Assembly (NCBI GenBank): GCA_017403155.1 | Contig: JAFQOP010000019.1 | Location: 1-60,077 of the forward strand | Direction: 5' to 3' | Source: Clostridia bacterium | GTDB lineage: Bacteria > Bacillota > Clostridia > Oscillospirales > CAG-272 | DNA length: 60,077 nucleotides | Shown: positions 43,265-54,300 of the stretch, piece after piece | Layout of the letters: each line of letters opens with the position of its first letter | Numbering within the stretch: the stretch's first letter is position 1 | Program-made: the position numbers and the translations under genes | Notes under the pieces: generated by a model | Told to the model about the DNA's origin: nothing | What the model saw: only the letters and a program-made list of their open reading frames with translations | Database searches by the model: none

Positions 43265-43302
43265 CTCGAAAGACAGGAAACAGAAAAAGGAAAGAGTAGA
43301 AA

Positions 43303-44904
43303 ATGGCTGATTTATCAACAGAGATAAAAAGACGCAGAACCTTTGCGATAATATCCCACCCCGACGCAGGTAAAACCACACTGACCGAGAAATTCCTCCT
43401 CTACGGAGGAGCTATTCAGTCCGCAGGCTCGGTAAAGGGAAAGCAGTCTGACAAGCACGCTGTGTCCGACTGGATGGACCTCGAGAAGCAGAGAGGTATC
43501 TCTATTACCTCCTCCGTATTGCAGTTTGAATATGACGGATATTGCATCAACATTCTGGATACACCCGGTCACCAGGACTTCTCCGAGGACACCTACCGCA
43601 CCCTTATGGCGGCGGACAGTGCCGTGATGGTTATAGATGCGGCAAAGGGTATCGAGCCCCAGACAAGAAAGCTGTTCAAGGTGTGCGCAATGCGCGACAT
43701 TCCCATCTTCACCTTCATCAACAAGATGGACCGAGAGGCACGCGACCCCTTCGACCTTCTCGACGAGCTTGAGCGTGAGTTTGGCATCGGAACCTATCCT
43801 ATGAACTGGCCGATAGGCTGCGGTCAGAAGTTCAAGGGCGTGTATGACCGCGAGGCGCGCGCCATACTTTCCTTCGACGACTCCCACCGCGGCAGAGAGA
43901 GGATAAAGGGCATCGACTGCGATATAACCGACACCGAAAAGCTCGACTCCCTTATCGGGCAGTCAATGCGCGAGGAGCTATGTGAGCAGGTTGAGCTGCT
44001 TGACGGTGCTTCCTTCGACTTTGACCTCGAGGCGGTAAGACACGGCAAGCTCTCTCCCGTATTCTTCGGCTCGGCACTCAACAACTTCGGTATAGAGCCC
44101 TTTCTTGTTCATTTTCTCAGGATGACCACCTCGCCGCTCCCGAGAGAGGCAGAGGGGGAGACCGTTGACCCATTCGACGAGCGCTTCTCCGCCTTTGTGT
44201 TCAAGATTCAGGCGAATATGAACAAGGCGCACCGCGACAGAATCGCCTTTATGCGTATCTGCTCGGGTAAGTTTGAGAGAGCTCGCGATTATTTCCACGT
44301 CCAGGGAGGCAAGGCGTTCAGACTCTCCCAGCCGCAGCAGATGATGGCGGCAGAGCGCGAGGTTGTCGACGAGGCGTATGCCGGAGATATTATCGGTGTG
44401 TTTGACCCGGGTATCTTCTCAATAGGAGACACGATTTGCGAGAAGGGAATGAAGATACGCTTTGAGGGTATTCCTACCTTTGCCCCCGAGCACTTTGCTC
44501 TTGTCGAGCAGGTGGACTCGATGAAGCGCAAGCAGTTTGCCAAGGGAATGAATCAGATTGCTCAAGAGGGTGCTATACAGATATTCTTCGAGCCCAACTC
44601 GGGTCTTGAGAGGGTTATCGTCGGCGTTGTCGGCGTGCTCCAGTTCGAGGTTCTCGAGTACAGACTCAAGAATGAGTACGGCTGCGACCTGCGCCGCACG
44701 GCACTCCCTTATCAGCAGATAAGATGGATTAAGAACAAGGACCCCGACCCCAAAACGCTGAAGCTCTCCCACGATACGAAGTGGGTGCAGGACTTCAGGG
44801 GCAACAACCTGCTCGTTTTTACCAGCGAGTGGAGCATCCGCTGGGTGCTTGAGGACAATCCGACACTTGAGCTCGCCGAGTTTAATCGCAATGACGAGGA
44901 GTAA
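43303..44904 (+). CDS. prfC: Peptide chain release factor 3
   Basis: A 533-residue GTPase that recycles RF1 and RF2 from the ribosome after peptide release. G motifs are SHPDAGKTT (from about residue 18), QRGISIT, DTPGHQDFSED and NKMDREARDP. The SHPDAGKTTLTEK and DTPGHQDFSEDTYRTL sequences separate RF3 from EF-G. Length is typical. The ATG follows AAAGGAAAGAG. It is the third translational GTPase-family gene in this window besides fusA and the GTPase-NYN fusion, and trmB follows eight bases downstream. Confidence 0.97.
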   Translation: MADLSTEIKRRRTFAIISHPDAGKTTLTEKFLLYGGAIQSAGSVKGKQSDKHAVSDWMDLEKQRGISITSSVLQFEYDGYCINILDTPGHQDFSEDTYRTLMAADSAVMVIDAAKGIEPQTRKLFKVCAMRDIPIFTFINKMDREARDPFDLLDELEREFGIGTYPMNWPIGCGQKFKGVYDREARAILSFDDSHRGRERIKGIDCDITDTEKLDSLIGQSMREELCEQVELLDGASFDFDLEAVRHGKLSPVFFGSALNNFGIEPFLVHFLRMTTSPLPREAEGETVDPFDERFSAFVFKIQANMNKAHRDRIAFMRICSGKFERARDYFHVQGGKAFRLSQPQQMMAAEREVVDEAYAGDIIGVFDPGIFSIGDTICEKGMKIRFEGIPTFAPEHFALVEQVDSMKRKQFAKGMNQIAQEGAIQIFFEPNSGLERVIVGVVGVLQFEVLEYRLKNEYGCDLRRTALPYQQIRWIKNKDPDPKTLKLSHDTKWVQDFRGNNLLVFTSEWSIRWVLEDNPTLELAEFNRNDEE

Positions 44905-44912
44905 AAAGCTGT

Positions 44913-45629
44913 ATGAGAATGAGAAAAAAGAAGAGGGGTAAGGAGCGCCTTTTGGCTTGCTCCGAATACCTTTTGACCTCACCCGTGTCACCTTATTCCG
45001 ACCCGTCTGAGGTGTTTTCAAGAAAGGGTGCGCCCGTATTTCTTGAGATTGGTGCAGGAAAGGGCGGCTTTGCCTGCGGCATGGCAACAAAGCATCCCGA
45101 GGCATGCTATATTGCTATGGAGAGGGTGAGCGACTGTGTGGTGCTGGCAGCCGAGCTCGCAAAGAGCACTGCCGATACCCGACCCGATAATCTTCGCTTT
45201 ATTGTAGAAAACGCCGACAACCTTGCCTTCATATTCGGCAAGGGTACCGTGGACAGAATATTCCTCAACTTCTCCGACCCGTGGAGTAAAAAGGGCTATG
45301 CGAAGCGCAGACTTACGCACAGACGCTATCTTGCGCTCTACACATACCTCCTGAAGGACGGAGGCAGAATAACCTTCAAGACTGACAACGACGGACTTTT
45401 TGACTTCTCGCTTGAGGAGATAGAGGCGGTCGGACTCACGCTTGATAAATGCACGAGAGACCTCCACTCATCCGAGTGGGCGGAGGGAAACGTTATGACC
45501 GAGTATGAGGCGGCTTTTTCCTCTCAGGGAGTGAAGATAAATATGCTCGAGCTTACGAAGCCCGAGGGCTTCTCCCTTCCTCTTCCGGAGGAGTTTTCCC
45601 TCGACCGAAAAATATACGGAGATAAGTAA
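44913..45629 (+). CDS. trmB: tRNA (guanine-N7-)-methyltransferase
   Basis: A 238-residue SAM-dependent enzyme that makes m7G46 in tRNA. The SAM motif is FLEIGAGKGGF (about 43-53). NFSDPWSKKGYAKRRLT (about 118-134) is the TrmB active-site signature, and FKTDNDGLF near 155 follows. The short basic N-terminus (MRMRKKKRGKER) is common. The ribosome binding site lies inside the end of prfC, so it is co-transcribed, and the first RadC-like gene starts one base after its stop. Confidence 0.95.
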   Translation: MRMRKKKRGKERLLACSEYLLTSPVSPYSDPSEVFSRKGAPVFLEIGAGKGGFACGMATKHPEACYIAMERVSDCVVLAAELAKSTADTRPDNLRFIVENADNLAFIFGKGTVDRIFLNFSDPWSKKGYAKRRLTHRRYLALYTYLLKDGGRITFKTDNDGLFDFSLEEIEAVGLTLDKCTRDLHSSEWAEGNVMTEYEAAFSSQGVKINMLELTKPEGFSLPLPEEFSLDRKIYGDK

Positions 45630-45630
45630 A

Positions 45631-46386
45631 ATGGCAATTCCCGAGGCAGATATACACAAGGGGCACAGGCAGAGAATGCGGAGAAAATTCCGCGAGCACA
45701 AGGCTCGCGCATTCGACACCTATGAGCTGCTTGAGATGCTCTTATATCACGTCATTCCGTACAAGGACACCAACCCCGTGTCAAAAAATCTGCTGTTTGA
45801 GTGCGGCTCGCTCGATGCTGTTTTCACAGCAGAAACAGCAGAGCTTGTTGAAATTGACGGCGTCGGCGCCGGTGTAGCGGAGTTCATCGCAAGATGCGAG
45901 GCGCTTATGCGTCTTGCCGAGAGCAGTGACGTGGAATGCGGCAGGGAGTGCTTCGACGACTTTGAGAGGACGGGGAAGTATTTATGCTCCTTTGCCTCCT
46001 CTCTTGAGCGCGGTATCACCGCAATGATGCTCCTCGACAACAGAATGAACCTCATCGATACAGCAGTAATATACAGCGGCAAGCCCTTTTCCTCAGGCGG
46101 AGTGCGTGCGGACGCATTTCTCGACTACGCAATCAAGAACCGTGCCTCGGTCGCCATCACCGCCTACTCGCGTGAGGGCGGCGCGCTTTTCCCCTCCGTC
46201 GGGGACAGAGAGACGAGCAAGCTCATCGGTGATGCACTCTCGGGTGCGGGAATAACCTACCTCGAGCACTACATCGTATCCCGCGACGATTTTATCGGTA
46301 CAGTTCATTACGAAAGATTCAGAGTGCGCCAGTCCGCAGAGATAGAGCGCTTCCTCTCGAGTAAGGAGGCATACAGAAATGGCTGA
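45631..46386 (+). CDS. RadC-like protein with degenerate JAMM site
   Basis: A 251-residue protein with full RadC layout. The helix-hairpin-helix region (about 30-95) reads YELLEMLLYHVIPYKDTNPV, then LVEIDGVGAGVAEFI. An MPN/JAB-like domain follows (about 115-235). The place of the zinc-binding HNHP is occupied by AYSREGG (178-184): both histidines are missing, while the downstream Ser189 and Asp192 remain. It should therefore be a pseudo-protease. It is followed by a second RadC with an intact site, overlapping it by eight bases, which suggests a catalytic/non-catalytic pair. The biological role of RadC proteins is still unclear. Confidence 0.85.
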   Translation: MAIPEADIHKGHRQRMRRKFREHKARAFDTYELLEMLLYHVIPYKDTNPVSKNLLFECGSLDAVFTAETAELVEIDGVGAGVAEFIARCEALMRLAESSDVECGRECFDDFERTGKYLCSFASSLERGITAMMLLDNRMNLIDTAVIYSGKPFSSGGVRADAFLDYAIKNRASVAITAYSREGGALFPSVGDRETSKLIGDALSGAGITYLEHYIVSRDDFIGTVHYERFRVRQSAEIERFLSSKEAYRNG

Positions 46387-46969
46387 CGAGCTTTACAGTG
46401 CGCTTGTGGGTGTGCTCTCCTACGTATCGGCGGAGCCCGAGAGTGCCGCACAGCAGATAGTCTCTCGGTTTGGAAACTACCCGAGCCTTGCCGCAGCGGA
46501 TTATGACGAGCTTTCCCGCATGCCTGCCGTAGGTGATAGCGGTGCCACGCTGATACGGCTGCTTATGGCTATCACGTCAAGACGCCGCACGGATAAATTC
46601 AAGTTCGGAAGAGTGCATACGGAGGAGGAAACGGTTGATTATCTGAAGGCTCTTTTCTACACGCTTGAGAACGAAAATGTGTATGTTTTGCTCCTCGACG
46701 AGGGGAGGCGTGTCACATTTTGCGAGTTTTTGGGTGAGGGAACGGTGAACGCCTCGAGCATTATGCCGCGACGGGTGCTCGAGCTGGCGGTGAAGCGGGA
46801 TGCACGCTACGTTATCCTCGCACACAATCACCCGATGGGAGTGGCAAAGCCCTCCGTAGAGGATATCGAGACAACCCTCACCGTGAAGCAGCTGCTCGCC
46901 AGCTCCTCGCGTGAGCTTCTCGCCCACTACGTAATAGCGCCGAACGAATATTTCAAAATTGAGCCCTGA
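46379..46969 (+). CDS. radC: RadC family protein, intact JAMM motif
   Basis: A 196-residue RadC/JAB-domain protein, a predicted zinc metalloprotease. The N-terminal helix-hairpin-helix is short (YDELSRMPAVGDSGATLI, about 42-59). The MPN domain carries AHNHPMGVAKPSVEDIE with His149, His151, Ser159 and Asp162, the complete JAMM set. The start ATG overlaps the end of the upstream paralogue by eight bases and has GGAGG ten bases before it, giving translational coupling. Annotation as a DNA repair protein is historical and not supported. The next element is a terminator, so it ends the prfC-trmB-radC operon. Confidence 0.9.
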   Translation: MADELYSALVGVLSYVSAEPESAAQQIVSRFGNYPSLAAADYDELSRMPAVGDSGATLIRLLMAITSRRRTDKFKFGRVHTEEETVDYLKALFYTLENENVYVLLLDEGRRVTFCEFLGEGTVNASSIMPRRVLELAVKRDARYVILAHNHPMGVAKPSVEDIETTLTVKQLLASSSRELLAHYVIAPNEYFKIEP

Positions 46970-46985
46970 CAGACAATAAAAATAC

Positions 46986-47028
46986 AGAGCAGCAGCGAAT
47001 GATCGAGTTATTTGCTGCTGCTCTTTTG
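46986..47028 (+). terminator. Terminator after the RadC pair
   Basis: AGAGCAGCAGC, an 17-base loop and GCTGCTGCTCT followed by ttt. Confidence 0.8.
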
Positions 47029-47326
47029 CGCTTATGCACCCTCTTGCACGGCATACATGCGTATAAGGCGCGATGTGCATGTATAAAAAATTATTTAAAA
47101 AAATTTCAAAAAAGTATTGACAACGTGGATTTTTGTGTTATAATGTTAAATTGCATTACAATTGCTTTTAAACTATGGGGGATTTTTGCCCTTTTTTAAG
47201 GGAGAATTAGCCAAATCTAACAAAAATTTCTACATAATTTGAGCGTTTTTGCCACCTTGTCTATTATATAATTAGGTAAAAAGGCGGCACGGTATTTGAA
47301 ATTTAAGGAATGGAGTGATTCTATTT
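47029..47326 (+). promoter_or_regulatory. rpoB: rpoBC upstream region with two promoters
   Basis: P1 is TTGACA (47117-47122), a 16-base spacer ending in TGT and TATAAT (47139-47144). P2 is TTGAGC (47239-47244), a 17-base spacer and TATTAT (47262-47267). The leader between them holds GGGG...CCC and CCC/GGG hairpin possibilities near 47177-47204. rplJ and rplL are not upstream here, so rpoBC is transcribed independently of them. Confidence 0.7.
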
Positions 47327-50300
47327 ATGATGCTTAAACCCAAGAAGCTTGGCACGAATGTCAGACAGAGCTTTTCGAAGATTGAAGCAGCAACCGAAAT
47401 GCCGAATCTTATCGAGGTCCAGAAGGAATCGTACAAGTGGTTTCTGAGAGAGGGACTCGACGAGGTGCTCCGCAGTGTGTCTCCTATCATAGACCACACG
47501 GGCAACCTGTCCATCGAGTTCACCGACTATACCATTGACCCGAATCCCAGATACTCGGTAGAGGAGTGCAAGGATAGAACCGTCACGTACGACGCACACA
47601 TGAAGGTTGGCGTACGTTTGGTTAACAAGGCTACGGGAGAGCTCAAGACCGCCCAGGTCTATATGTGCGATTTCCCGCTTATGACCGAGAACGGAACCTT
47701 CGTTATCAACGGTGCGGAGCGAGTTATCGTTTCCCAGCTCGTTCGTTCTCCCGGCATCTATTACAAGACCTCGGTTGATGCGCAGGGCAAGCATAACTAC
47801 GATGCGACCGTCATCCCCTACAGAGGTGCGTGGCTCGAGTATGAGACCGACGCGGCGGGCGTGTTCTACGTAAAAATCGATAAAACCCGTAAAATTCCGA
47901 TAACCGTCCTTGTCCGTGCTCTTTGTCCCGAGGGACAGGACTCCAACGATGCTCTCGTTGAGATGTTCGGTGAGGAGGAGCTTATCCTTCCTACCCTCGC
48001 AAAGGACGAGTGCAAGGCTCTGGCTGAGGAGAACGGAACCTCCTTCCGCGCAGAGGCACTCAAGGAGATATACAAGAAGCTCCGTCCCGGTGAGCCCCCG
48101 CTTGTAGAGAGCGCGGAGACCCTTGTAAACAACCTCTTCTTCGACCCGAAGAGATACGACCTTGCTCCCGTCGGAAGATATAAGTACAACAAGAAGCTCG
48201 CTCTGGCAAGACGTATCGAGGGCTTCACTCTCGCTTCGGCTGTTGTCAACCCCTTCACGGGTGAGATGGTTGCCGAGGAGGGACAGCAGATTACCCGCGA
48301 GATTGCAAACGCAATCGAGGACAGCCTTGTCAACGAGGTAGTCATCAGAACCGAGGATGGCAGAGACGTTAAGGTGTTCTCCAACGGCACCGCGCGCCCC
48401 GAGCTCGTTCTTGGCTACGACCTTTCCGACTGCGGCATCAAGACAGGCGAGAAGGTAAGACTCTCCGTGCTTATGGAGATCATCGAGGAGGCAGAGCTCG
48501 CGAAGCTCGCAGGCGATGCGAAGGTTGAGTTCATCAAGACCCTCGTTAAGGACAGAATTGCCAAGCTCTCCCCCCAGCACATTACCAAAGAGGATATTTT
48601 TGCATCGGTTAACTACCTGTTTAACCTTGTTCGCGGCGTCGGCTCCACCGACGATATCGACCACCTTGGCAACAGACGTCTGCGCTGCGTAGGTGAGCTG
48701 CTCCAGAACCAGATGAGAATCGGTATGTCCAAGATGGACAAGATCATCAAGGAGAGACTCTCCGTCCACGACGTTGACGACCTCCGTCCCGAGGCAATCA
48801 TCAATACCAGACCCGTTGCAACCGCTATCCGCGAGTTCTTCGGCTCCTCGCCTCTGTCCCAGTTCATGGACCAGTCCAACCCCCTTGCCGAGCTGACGCA
48901 CAAGCGCCGTCTTTCGGCTCTCGGTCCCGGCGGTCTTTCCAGAGACAGAGCATCCTTTGAGGTTCGTGACGTTCACTATACTCACTACGGCAGAATATGC
49001 CCCGTCGAGACTCCCGAGGGTCCCAACATCGGTCTTATCTCCTACCTTGCTTCCTATGCAAGAATCAGCGAGTACGGCTTCCTCAAGGCTCCTTACAGAG
49101 TTGTTGACAAGACGACCGGTCGCGTAACCGACGAGGTTCTTTACCTCACCGCAGACGAAGAGGACAACAACGTAGTAGCTCAGGCTAACGAGCGCCTCGA
49201 CGAAAACGGATACTTCCTCAACAAGAAGGTTATAGCAAGATATAACACAGAGTTCATAGAGGTTGAGCCTACCGACGTTGACCTCATGGACGCATGCCCC
49301 CAGATGGCGGTTTCCGTCGCTGCAGGCTGTATCCCCTTCCTTGAGAACGATGACAACACCCGTGCACTCATGGGCTCGAACATGCAGAAGCAGGCAGTTC
49401 CGCTTATGATGACCGACTCTCCTATCGTCGCAACCGGTATGGAGTACAAGGCGGCAGTAGACTCGGGCGCGGTAGTCGTTGCGAAGGAGAGCGGTACGGT
49501 AGAGTATGCAGCAGACTCCCGTATCGTTATTCTTACCGACTCGGGCAGAAAGGATACCTACCACCTCATCAAGTTCAAGAGAAGCAACCAGGGCACCTGC
49601 GTAAACCAGCGCCCCGTGGTAAATCCCGGTGACAGAGTTGAGGCGGGTCAGGTAATTGCCGACGGCCCTGCGACCTCCAACGGTGAGGTCTCCCTCGGCA
49701 AGAACGCCCTCATCGGCTTCATGACCTGGGAGGGCTACAACTACGAGGACGCAGTTCTTCTCAACGAGAAGCTCGTCCGCGAGGACATGTACACCTCTAT
49801 CCATATCGACAACTACACCATAGAGTCCCGTGACACCAAGCTCGGTGCACAGGAGATCACCCGTGAGATTCCCAACGTATCCGAGGATGCTCTCAAGGAT
49901 CTGGACCAGGACGGTATCATCAGAATCGGTACCGAGGTGCGTGCGGGCGACATTCTCGTAGGTAGAGTAACGCCCAAGGGCGAGACCGAGCTCACCCCCG
50001 AGGAGAGGCTTCTGCGCGCAATCTTCGGTGAGAAGGCAAGAGAGGTAAAGGACTCCTCCCTCAGAATGCCTCACGGCGGCTACGGCGTGGTAGTTGACAT
50101 CAAGATTTACGACAGAAACAATTCCGACGATCTCGCTCCCGGTGTAAACAAGGTTGTACACGTTTACATCGCCCAGAAGCGTAAGATCTCCGTCGGAGAC
50201 AAGATGGCGGGCCGCCACGGTAACAAGGGTGTCGTTTCGAGGATTCTTCCTCCCGAGGATATGCCCTTCCTTGCCGACGGTACTCCTCTTGATATAGTTC

Positions 50301-51265
50301 TTAACCCCCTTGGCGTTCCTTCCCGAATGAACATCGGTCAGGTGCTTGAGGTTCACCTTGGTATCGCTTGCCGCAAGCTCGGTATCAAGATTATGACCCC
50401 CGTATTTGACGGTGCGAAGGAAACCGATATCCTTGAGCTTCTCCGCGAGGCGCGTTACACCCGTGACATCCGCCCCGACGAGAGCGTAAGAGGTAAGGCG
50501 GTATTTATGGAGGTTCTCCGCGAGGACGGCAAGCCCGACCTTCAGAGAGTTGACCAGAGCATCGTCGACGACGATGAGAAGCTCCACGCTCTTATGAAGA
50601 AGGAGACCCTTAAGGTGATTGACGGTAAGGTAACTCTTTACGACGGACGCACGGGCGATGCCTTCGATAACCCCGTAACCGTTGGTATAATGTATTACCT
50701 CAAGCTTCACCACCTTGTTGACGATAAGATCCACGCGCGTTCTATCGGTCCGTACTCTCTCGTTACCCAGCAGCCTCTGGGCGGTAAGGCACAGTTTGGT
50801 GGCCAGCGCTTCGGAGAGATGGAGGTCTGGGCACTCGAGGCATACGGTGCTGCATATACGCTTCAGGAAATCCTTACTGTTAAGTCAGACGATATCACGG
50901 GCCGCTTCAAGACCTACGAGGCAATCGTTAAGGGTCAGAACAGCCCCACACCCGGTATTCCCGAGTCCTTCAAGGTTCTCGTTAAGGAGCTTCAGGCTCT
51001 TTGCCTTGATATCAAGGTTCTTGACGAAAACGGAGAAGAGATAGAGCTCTCCGAGGTATATGACGATCAGACCCCCGTATTCTCGTCCATCGCTGAGGTT
51101 GACGCATCTGCGGATAAGGAAGCCGCAGGCGAGACCGATGAGGAGGATATTGAGGATGACGACGATCTTCTCGAAGAGGACGGCGAATATGAGGATGAAG
51201 GCTACGACGATGGCTTTGACGGCTATGGCGACGGAGCTGACGACGATTTCGGAGACGAGGAATAA
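47327..51265 (+). CDS. rpoB: RNA polymerase beta subunit
   Basis: A 1312-residue core subunit of RNA polymerase. The N-terminus reads [13 protein letters not shown], then [15 protein letters not shown]. The rifampicin-pocket cluster (about 511-535) reads [20 protein letters not shown], so none of the common resistance substitutions is present. [13 protein letters not shown] near residue 955 and the C-terminal [16 protein letters not shown] are standard. The last 50 residues form a strongly acidic, glycine-rich tail ([16 protein letters not shown]...). I start at the ATG at 47327, eight bases after GGAGTGA; a GTG at 47315 is also open. rpoC follows after 58 bases. Confidence 0.99.
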   Translation: MMLKPKKLGTNVRQSFSKIEAATEMPNLIEVQKESYKWFLREGLDEVLRSVSPIIDHTGNLSIEFTDYTIDPNPRYSVEECKDRTVTYDAHMKVGVRLVNKATGELKTAQVYMCDFPLMTENGTFVINGAERVIVSQLVRSPGIYYKTSVDAQGKHNYDATVIPYRGAWLEYETDAAGVFYVKIDKTRKIPITVLVRALCPEGQDSNDALVEMFGEEELILPTLAKDECKALAEENGTSFRAEALKEIYKKLRPGEPPLVESAETLVNNLFFDPKRYDLAPVGRYKYNKKLALARRIEGFTLASAVVNPFTGEMVAEEGQQITREIANAIEDSLVNEVVIRTEDGRDVKVFSNGTARPELVLGYDLSDCGIKTGEKVRLSVLMEIIEEAELAKLAGDAKVEFIKTLVKDRIAKLSPQHITKEDIFASVNYLFNLVRGVGSTDDIDHLGNRRLRCVGELLQNQMRIGMSKMDKIIKERLSVHDVDDLRPEAIINTRPVATAIREFFGSSPLSQFMDQSNPLAELTHKRRLSALGPGGLSRDRASFEVRDVHYTHYGRICPVETPEGPNIGLISYLASYARISEYGFLKAPYRVVDKTTGRVTDEVLYLTADEEDNNVVAQANERLDENGYFLNKKVIARYNTEFIEVEPTDVDLMDACPQMAVSVAAGCIPFLENDDNTRALMGSNMQKQAVPLMMTDSPIVATGMEYKAAVDSGAVVVAKESGTVEYAADSRIVILTDSGRKDTYHLIKFKRSNQGTCVNQRPVVNPGDRVEAGQVIADGPATSNGEVSLGKNALIGFMTWEGYNYEDAVLLNEKLVREDMYTSIHIDNYTIESRDTKLGAQEITREIPNVSEDALKDLDQDGIIRIGTEVRAGDILVGRVTPKGETELTPEERLLRAIFGEKAREVKDSSLRMPHGGYGVVVDIKIYDRNNSDDLAPGVNKVVHVYIAQKRKISVGDKMAGRHGNKGVVSRILPPEDMPFLADGTPLDIVLNPLGVPSRMNIGQVLEVHLGIACRKLGIKIMTPVFDGAKETDILELLREARYTRDIRPDESVRGKAVFMEVLREDGKPDLQRVDQSIVDDDEKLHALMKKETLKVIDGKVTLYDGRTGDAFDNPVTVGIMYYLKLHHLVDDKIHARSIGPYSLVTQQPLGGKAQFGGQRFGEMEVWALEAYGAAYTLQEILTVKSDDITGRFKTYEAIVKGQNSPTPGIPESFKVLVKELQALCLDIKVLDENGEEIELSEVYDDQTPVFSSIAEVDASADKEAAGETDEEDIEDDDDLLEEDGEYEDEGYDDGFDGYGDGADDDFGDEE

Positions 51266-51282
51266 TTTTACGGAAGGGAAGG

Positions 51283-51305
51283 GTATCCCCCGAGCAAGGG
51301 GGAGC
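51283..51305 (+). other. Intercistronic hairpin between rpoB and rpoC
   Basis: TCCCCC-gagcaa-GGGGGA sits in the 58-base gap with no T tract behind it. The rpoC start has no strong ribosome binding site within 15 bases, so the hairpin may bring the upstream purine-rich stretch closer, or act as a processing site. Confidence 0.5.
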
Positions 51306-51323
51306 CTTGTATAAATAAAATTT

Positions 51324-54300
51324 ATGGAAAGAAATGCGTTTGAATCGATAAAGATCGGCCTCGCGTCCCCCGAGATGATACGCTCGTGGTCGCACGGTGA
51401 GGTAACCAAGGCCGAAACAATCAATTACCGCACACTTAAAGCCGAGCGCGACGGTCTTTTCTGCGAGAGGATTTTTGGCCCGTCCAAGGACTGGGAATGC
51501 TTCTGCGGCAGATATAAGAGAGTTCGCTTTAAGGGCAAGGTGTGTGAAAAATGCGGTGTTGAGGTAACCACCAAAAAGGTTCGTCGCGAGCGTATGGGTA
51601 ACATCGAGCTCGCCGCACCCGTGTCGCATATTTGGTACTTCAGAGCTATTCCCTCGAGAATGGGTCTGATGCTTGATATGTCCCCCAGACTTATAGAGAG
51701 AGTTCTCTATTTCTCCAGATATATAGTAATTGATCCCGGTGAAAACACCTCCCTCGAGAAGAAGCAGCTTCTCACCGAGGACGAGTACAGAAGCGCAAGA
51801 GAAAAGTATGAGGACGACTTCAAGGCAGGCATGGGAGCTGAGGCTATCCGTGAGCTGCTCCGCGAGATAGACCTCGAGGCTCTTTCTGCCGAGCTGCGCG
51901 ACAAGCTCGCTGAGGCGTCGGGACAGAAGAAGGTCAAGATCATCAAGAGACTCGAGGTGGTAGAGGCGTTCAGAAAGTCGGGCAACCGTCCCGAGTGGAT
52001 GATACTCGACACCATCCCCGTGCTTCCTCCCGAGATCAGACCCATGGTACAGCTTGACGGCGGTAGATTCGCTACCTCCGACCTTAACGAGCTTTACAGA
52101 CGTGTAATTACAAGAAACGACCGTCTCAAGCGCTTCATTCAGATGAGAGCGCCCGAGATGATTATAAACAACGAGAAGAGAATGCTCCAGGAATTCGTCG
52201 ACGCCCTTATTGACAACGGCCGTCGCGGAAAGGCTGTTACGGGCGCGTCCAACCGTCCTCTCAAGTCCCTCTCCGAGATGCTCCGCGGTAAGCAGGGTCG
52301 CTTCCGTCAGAACCTTCTCGGTAAGCGAGTTGACTACTCGGGCCGTTCGGTTATCGTCGTCGGTCCCGACCTCAAGATCTTCCAGTGCGGTCTTCCCAAG
52401 GAGATGGCTCTCGAGCTCTTCCGTCCCTTCGTTATGAAGAGACTTATGGAGACCCAGAAGGCAAACTCCATTAAGGACGCAAAGAAGAAGGTCGACAGAA
52501 TCGCTCCCGAGGTATGGGACGCTCTTGAGTACGTAATCAAGGAGCACCCCGTGCTTCTTAACCGTGCACCCACGCTTCACCGTCTGTCTATCCAGGCGTT
52601 TGAGCCCATCCTCGTAGAGGGTAGAGCAATCAAGCTTCACCCCCTCGTATGTCCCGCCTTCAACGCGGACTTCGACGGTGACCAGATGCCCGTACACGTG
52701 CCCCTTTCCAACGAGGCACAGGCAGAGGCGAGATTCCTTATGCTCTCCGCCAACAACCTCCTCAAGCCCGTTTCGGGTAAGGCTGTAACCGTTCCCTCTC
52801 AGGATATGGTCCTCGGCTCTTACTATCTTACCATCGACCACCCCGGTGAAAAGGGTGAGGGTAAGGTATTCCGCAACGTTGACGAGGTGGAGATGGCGTA
52901 TGAGAACAAGGAGCTCGGCATCCACGCCGCAATCAAGGTGCGCGTAACCAAGGTTATCGACGGTGTAGAGCAGTCTGCTCTTATCGATGCTACCTACGGT
53001 AGACTTATCTTTAACGCGAGAATTCCCCAGGACCTCGGCTACATCGACAGATCCAAGGATCCCTTCTCGCTTGAGATCGGCTTCGCCACAACGAGCAAAA
53101 AGCTCAAGGAGATAGTTGACCTTACCATTAAGTATCACGGCTTTGCGGAGGCTGCCGCAGTTCTTGATAACATCAAGTCCATGGGATATAAGTACTCCAC
53201 CAAGTCCTCTCTCTCCATCTCGGTTTACGATATGACGATCCCCCCGAAGAAGAAGGAGCTGCTTGCTGAGGCAACCGCCAAGGTAGATGAGATCACCGAG
53301 CTCTTCCAGTGGGGTGAGCTTTCCGACGAGGAAAGATACAAGCAGGTTATCGACGTCTGGGACAAGACGACCAACGCCGTTACCGACGCCCTTATCGAGA
53401 ACCTTGATAAGTATAACTCTCTTAACATGATTTGTACCTCGGGAGCCCGCGGCTCTATGAAGCAGATGCGTCAGCTCGCAGGTATGCGCGGACTTATGTT
53501 CGCAACAAACGGTAAGACCATCGAGATCCCCATCAAGTCCAACTTCCGTGAGGGTCTTACGATGCTCGAGTATTTCATGGGTGCAAAGGGCTCGCGTAAG
53601 TCCCTTTCGGATACCGCTCTTCGTACCGCTGACTCGGGTTACCTTACCAGACGACTCGTTGACGTATCGCAGGACGTTATCGTCCGCGAGCAGGATTGCG
53701 GTGCTACCTCGGGTATCATCGTATCCGATATCGTCTCGGGCTCCAACGTTGTAGAGAAGCTCTACGACCGACTTGTCGGCAGATACACCGTAGGTGACGT
53801 TATCAACGACGAGACGGGTGAGCTTATTGTTCCCGCTAACACGATGATTAGTGAGGATATGGCAAACGAGATAATCGCAGCAGGCATCAAGCAGGTTGAG
53901 GTTCGTACCATTCTTCGCTGTCTTGCCAAGCGCGGTGTCTGTGTGCACTGCTACGGCGCAGACCTTGCTCACGGCACTCCCGTAAGCATAGGTGAGGCGG
54001 TTGGTGTCATCGCTGCGCAGTCTATCGGTGAGCCCGGTACACAGCTTACGATGAGAACCTTCCACACGGGTGGTGTCGCAGGCTCGGATATTACTCAGGG
54101 TCTTCCCAGAGTCGAGGAGCTCTTTGAGGCTCGCCGTCCCAAGAAGACTGCTATTATCACCGAGTTCACCGGTACCGCACGCATCCAGTCCGACAGAAAG
54201 CTCTCCAAGGTTATTATTCAGAACCCCGTTGAGCCCACCGACGACGAGATAGTTTACGAGATTCCCTTCGGCATGCGTCTTTGCATAGAGGACGGTCAGC

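Noticed and set aside
47327-51265. Rifampicin-resistance substitution in rpoB
   Set aside because: The pocket cluster keeps the usual Asp, His and Ser at the common resistance positions.
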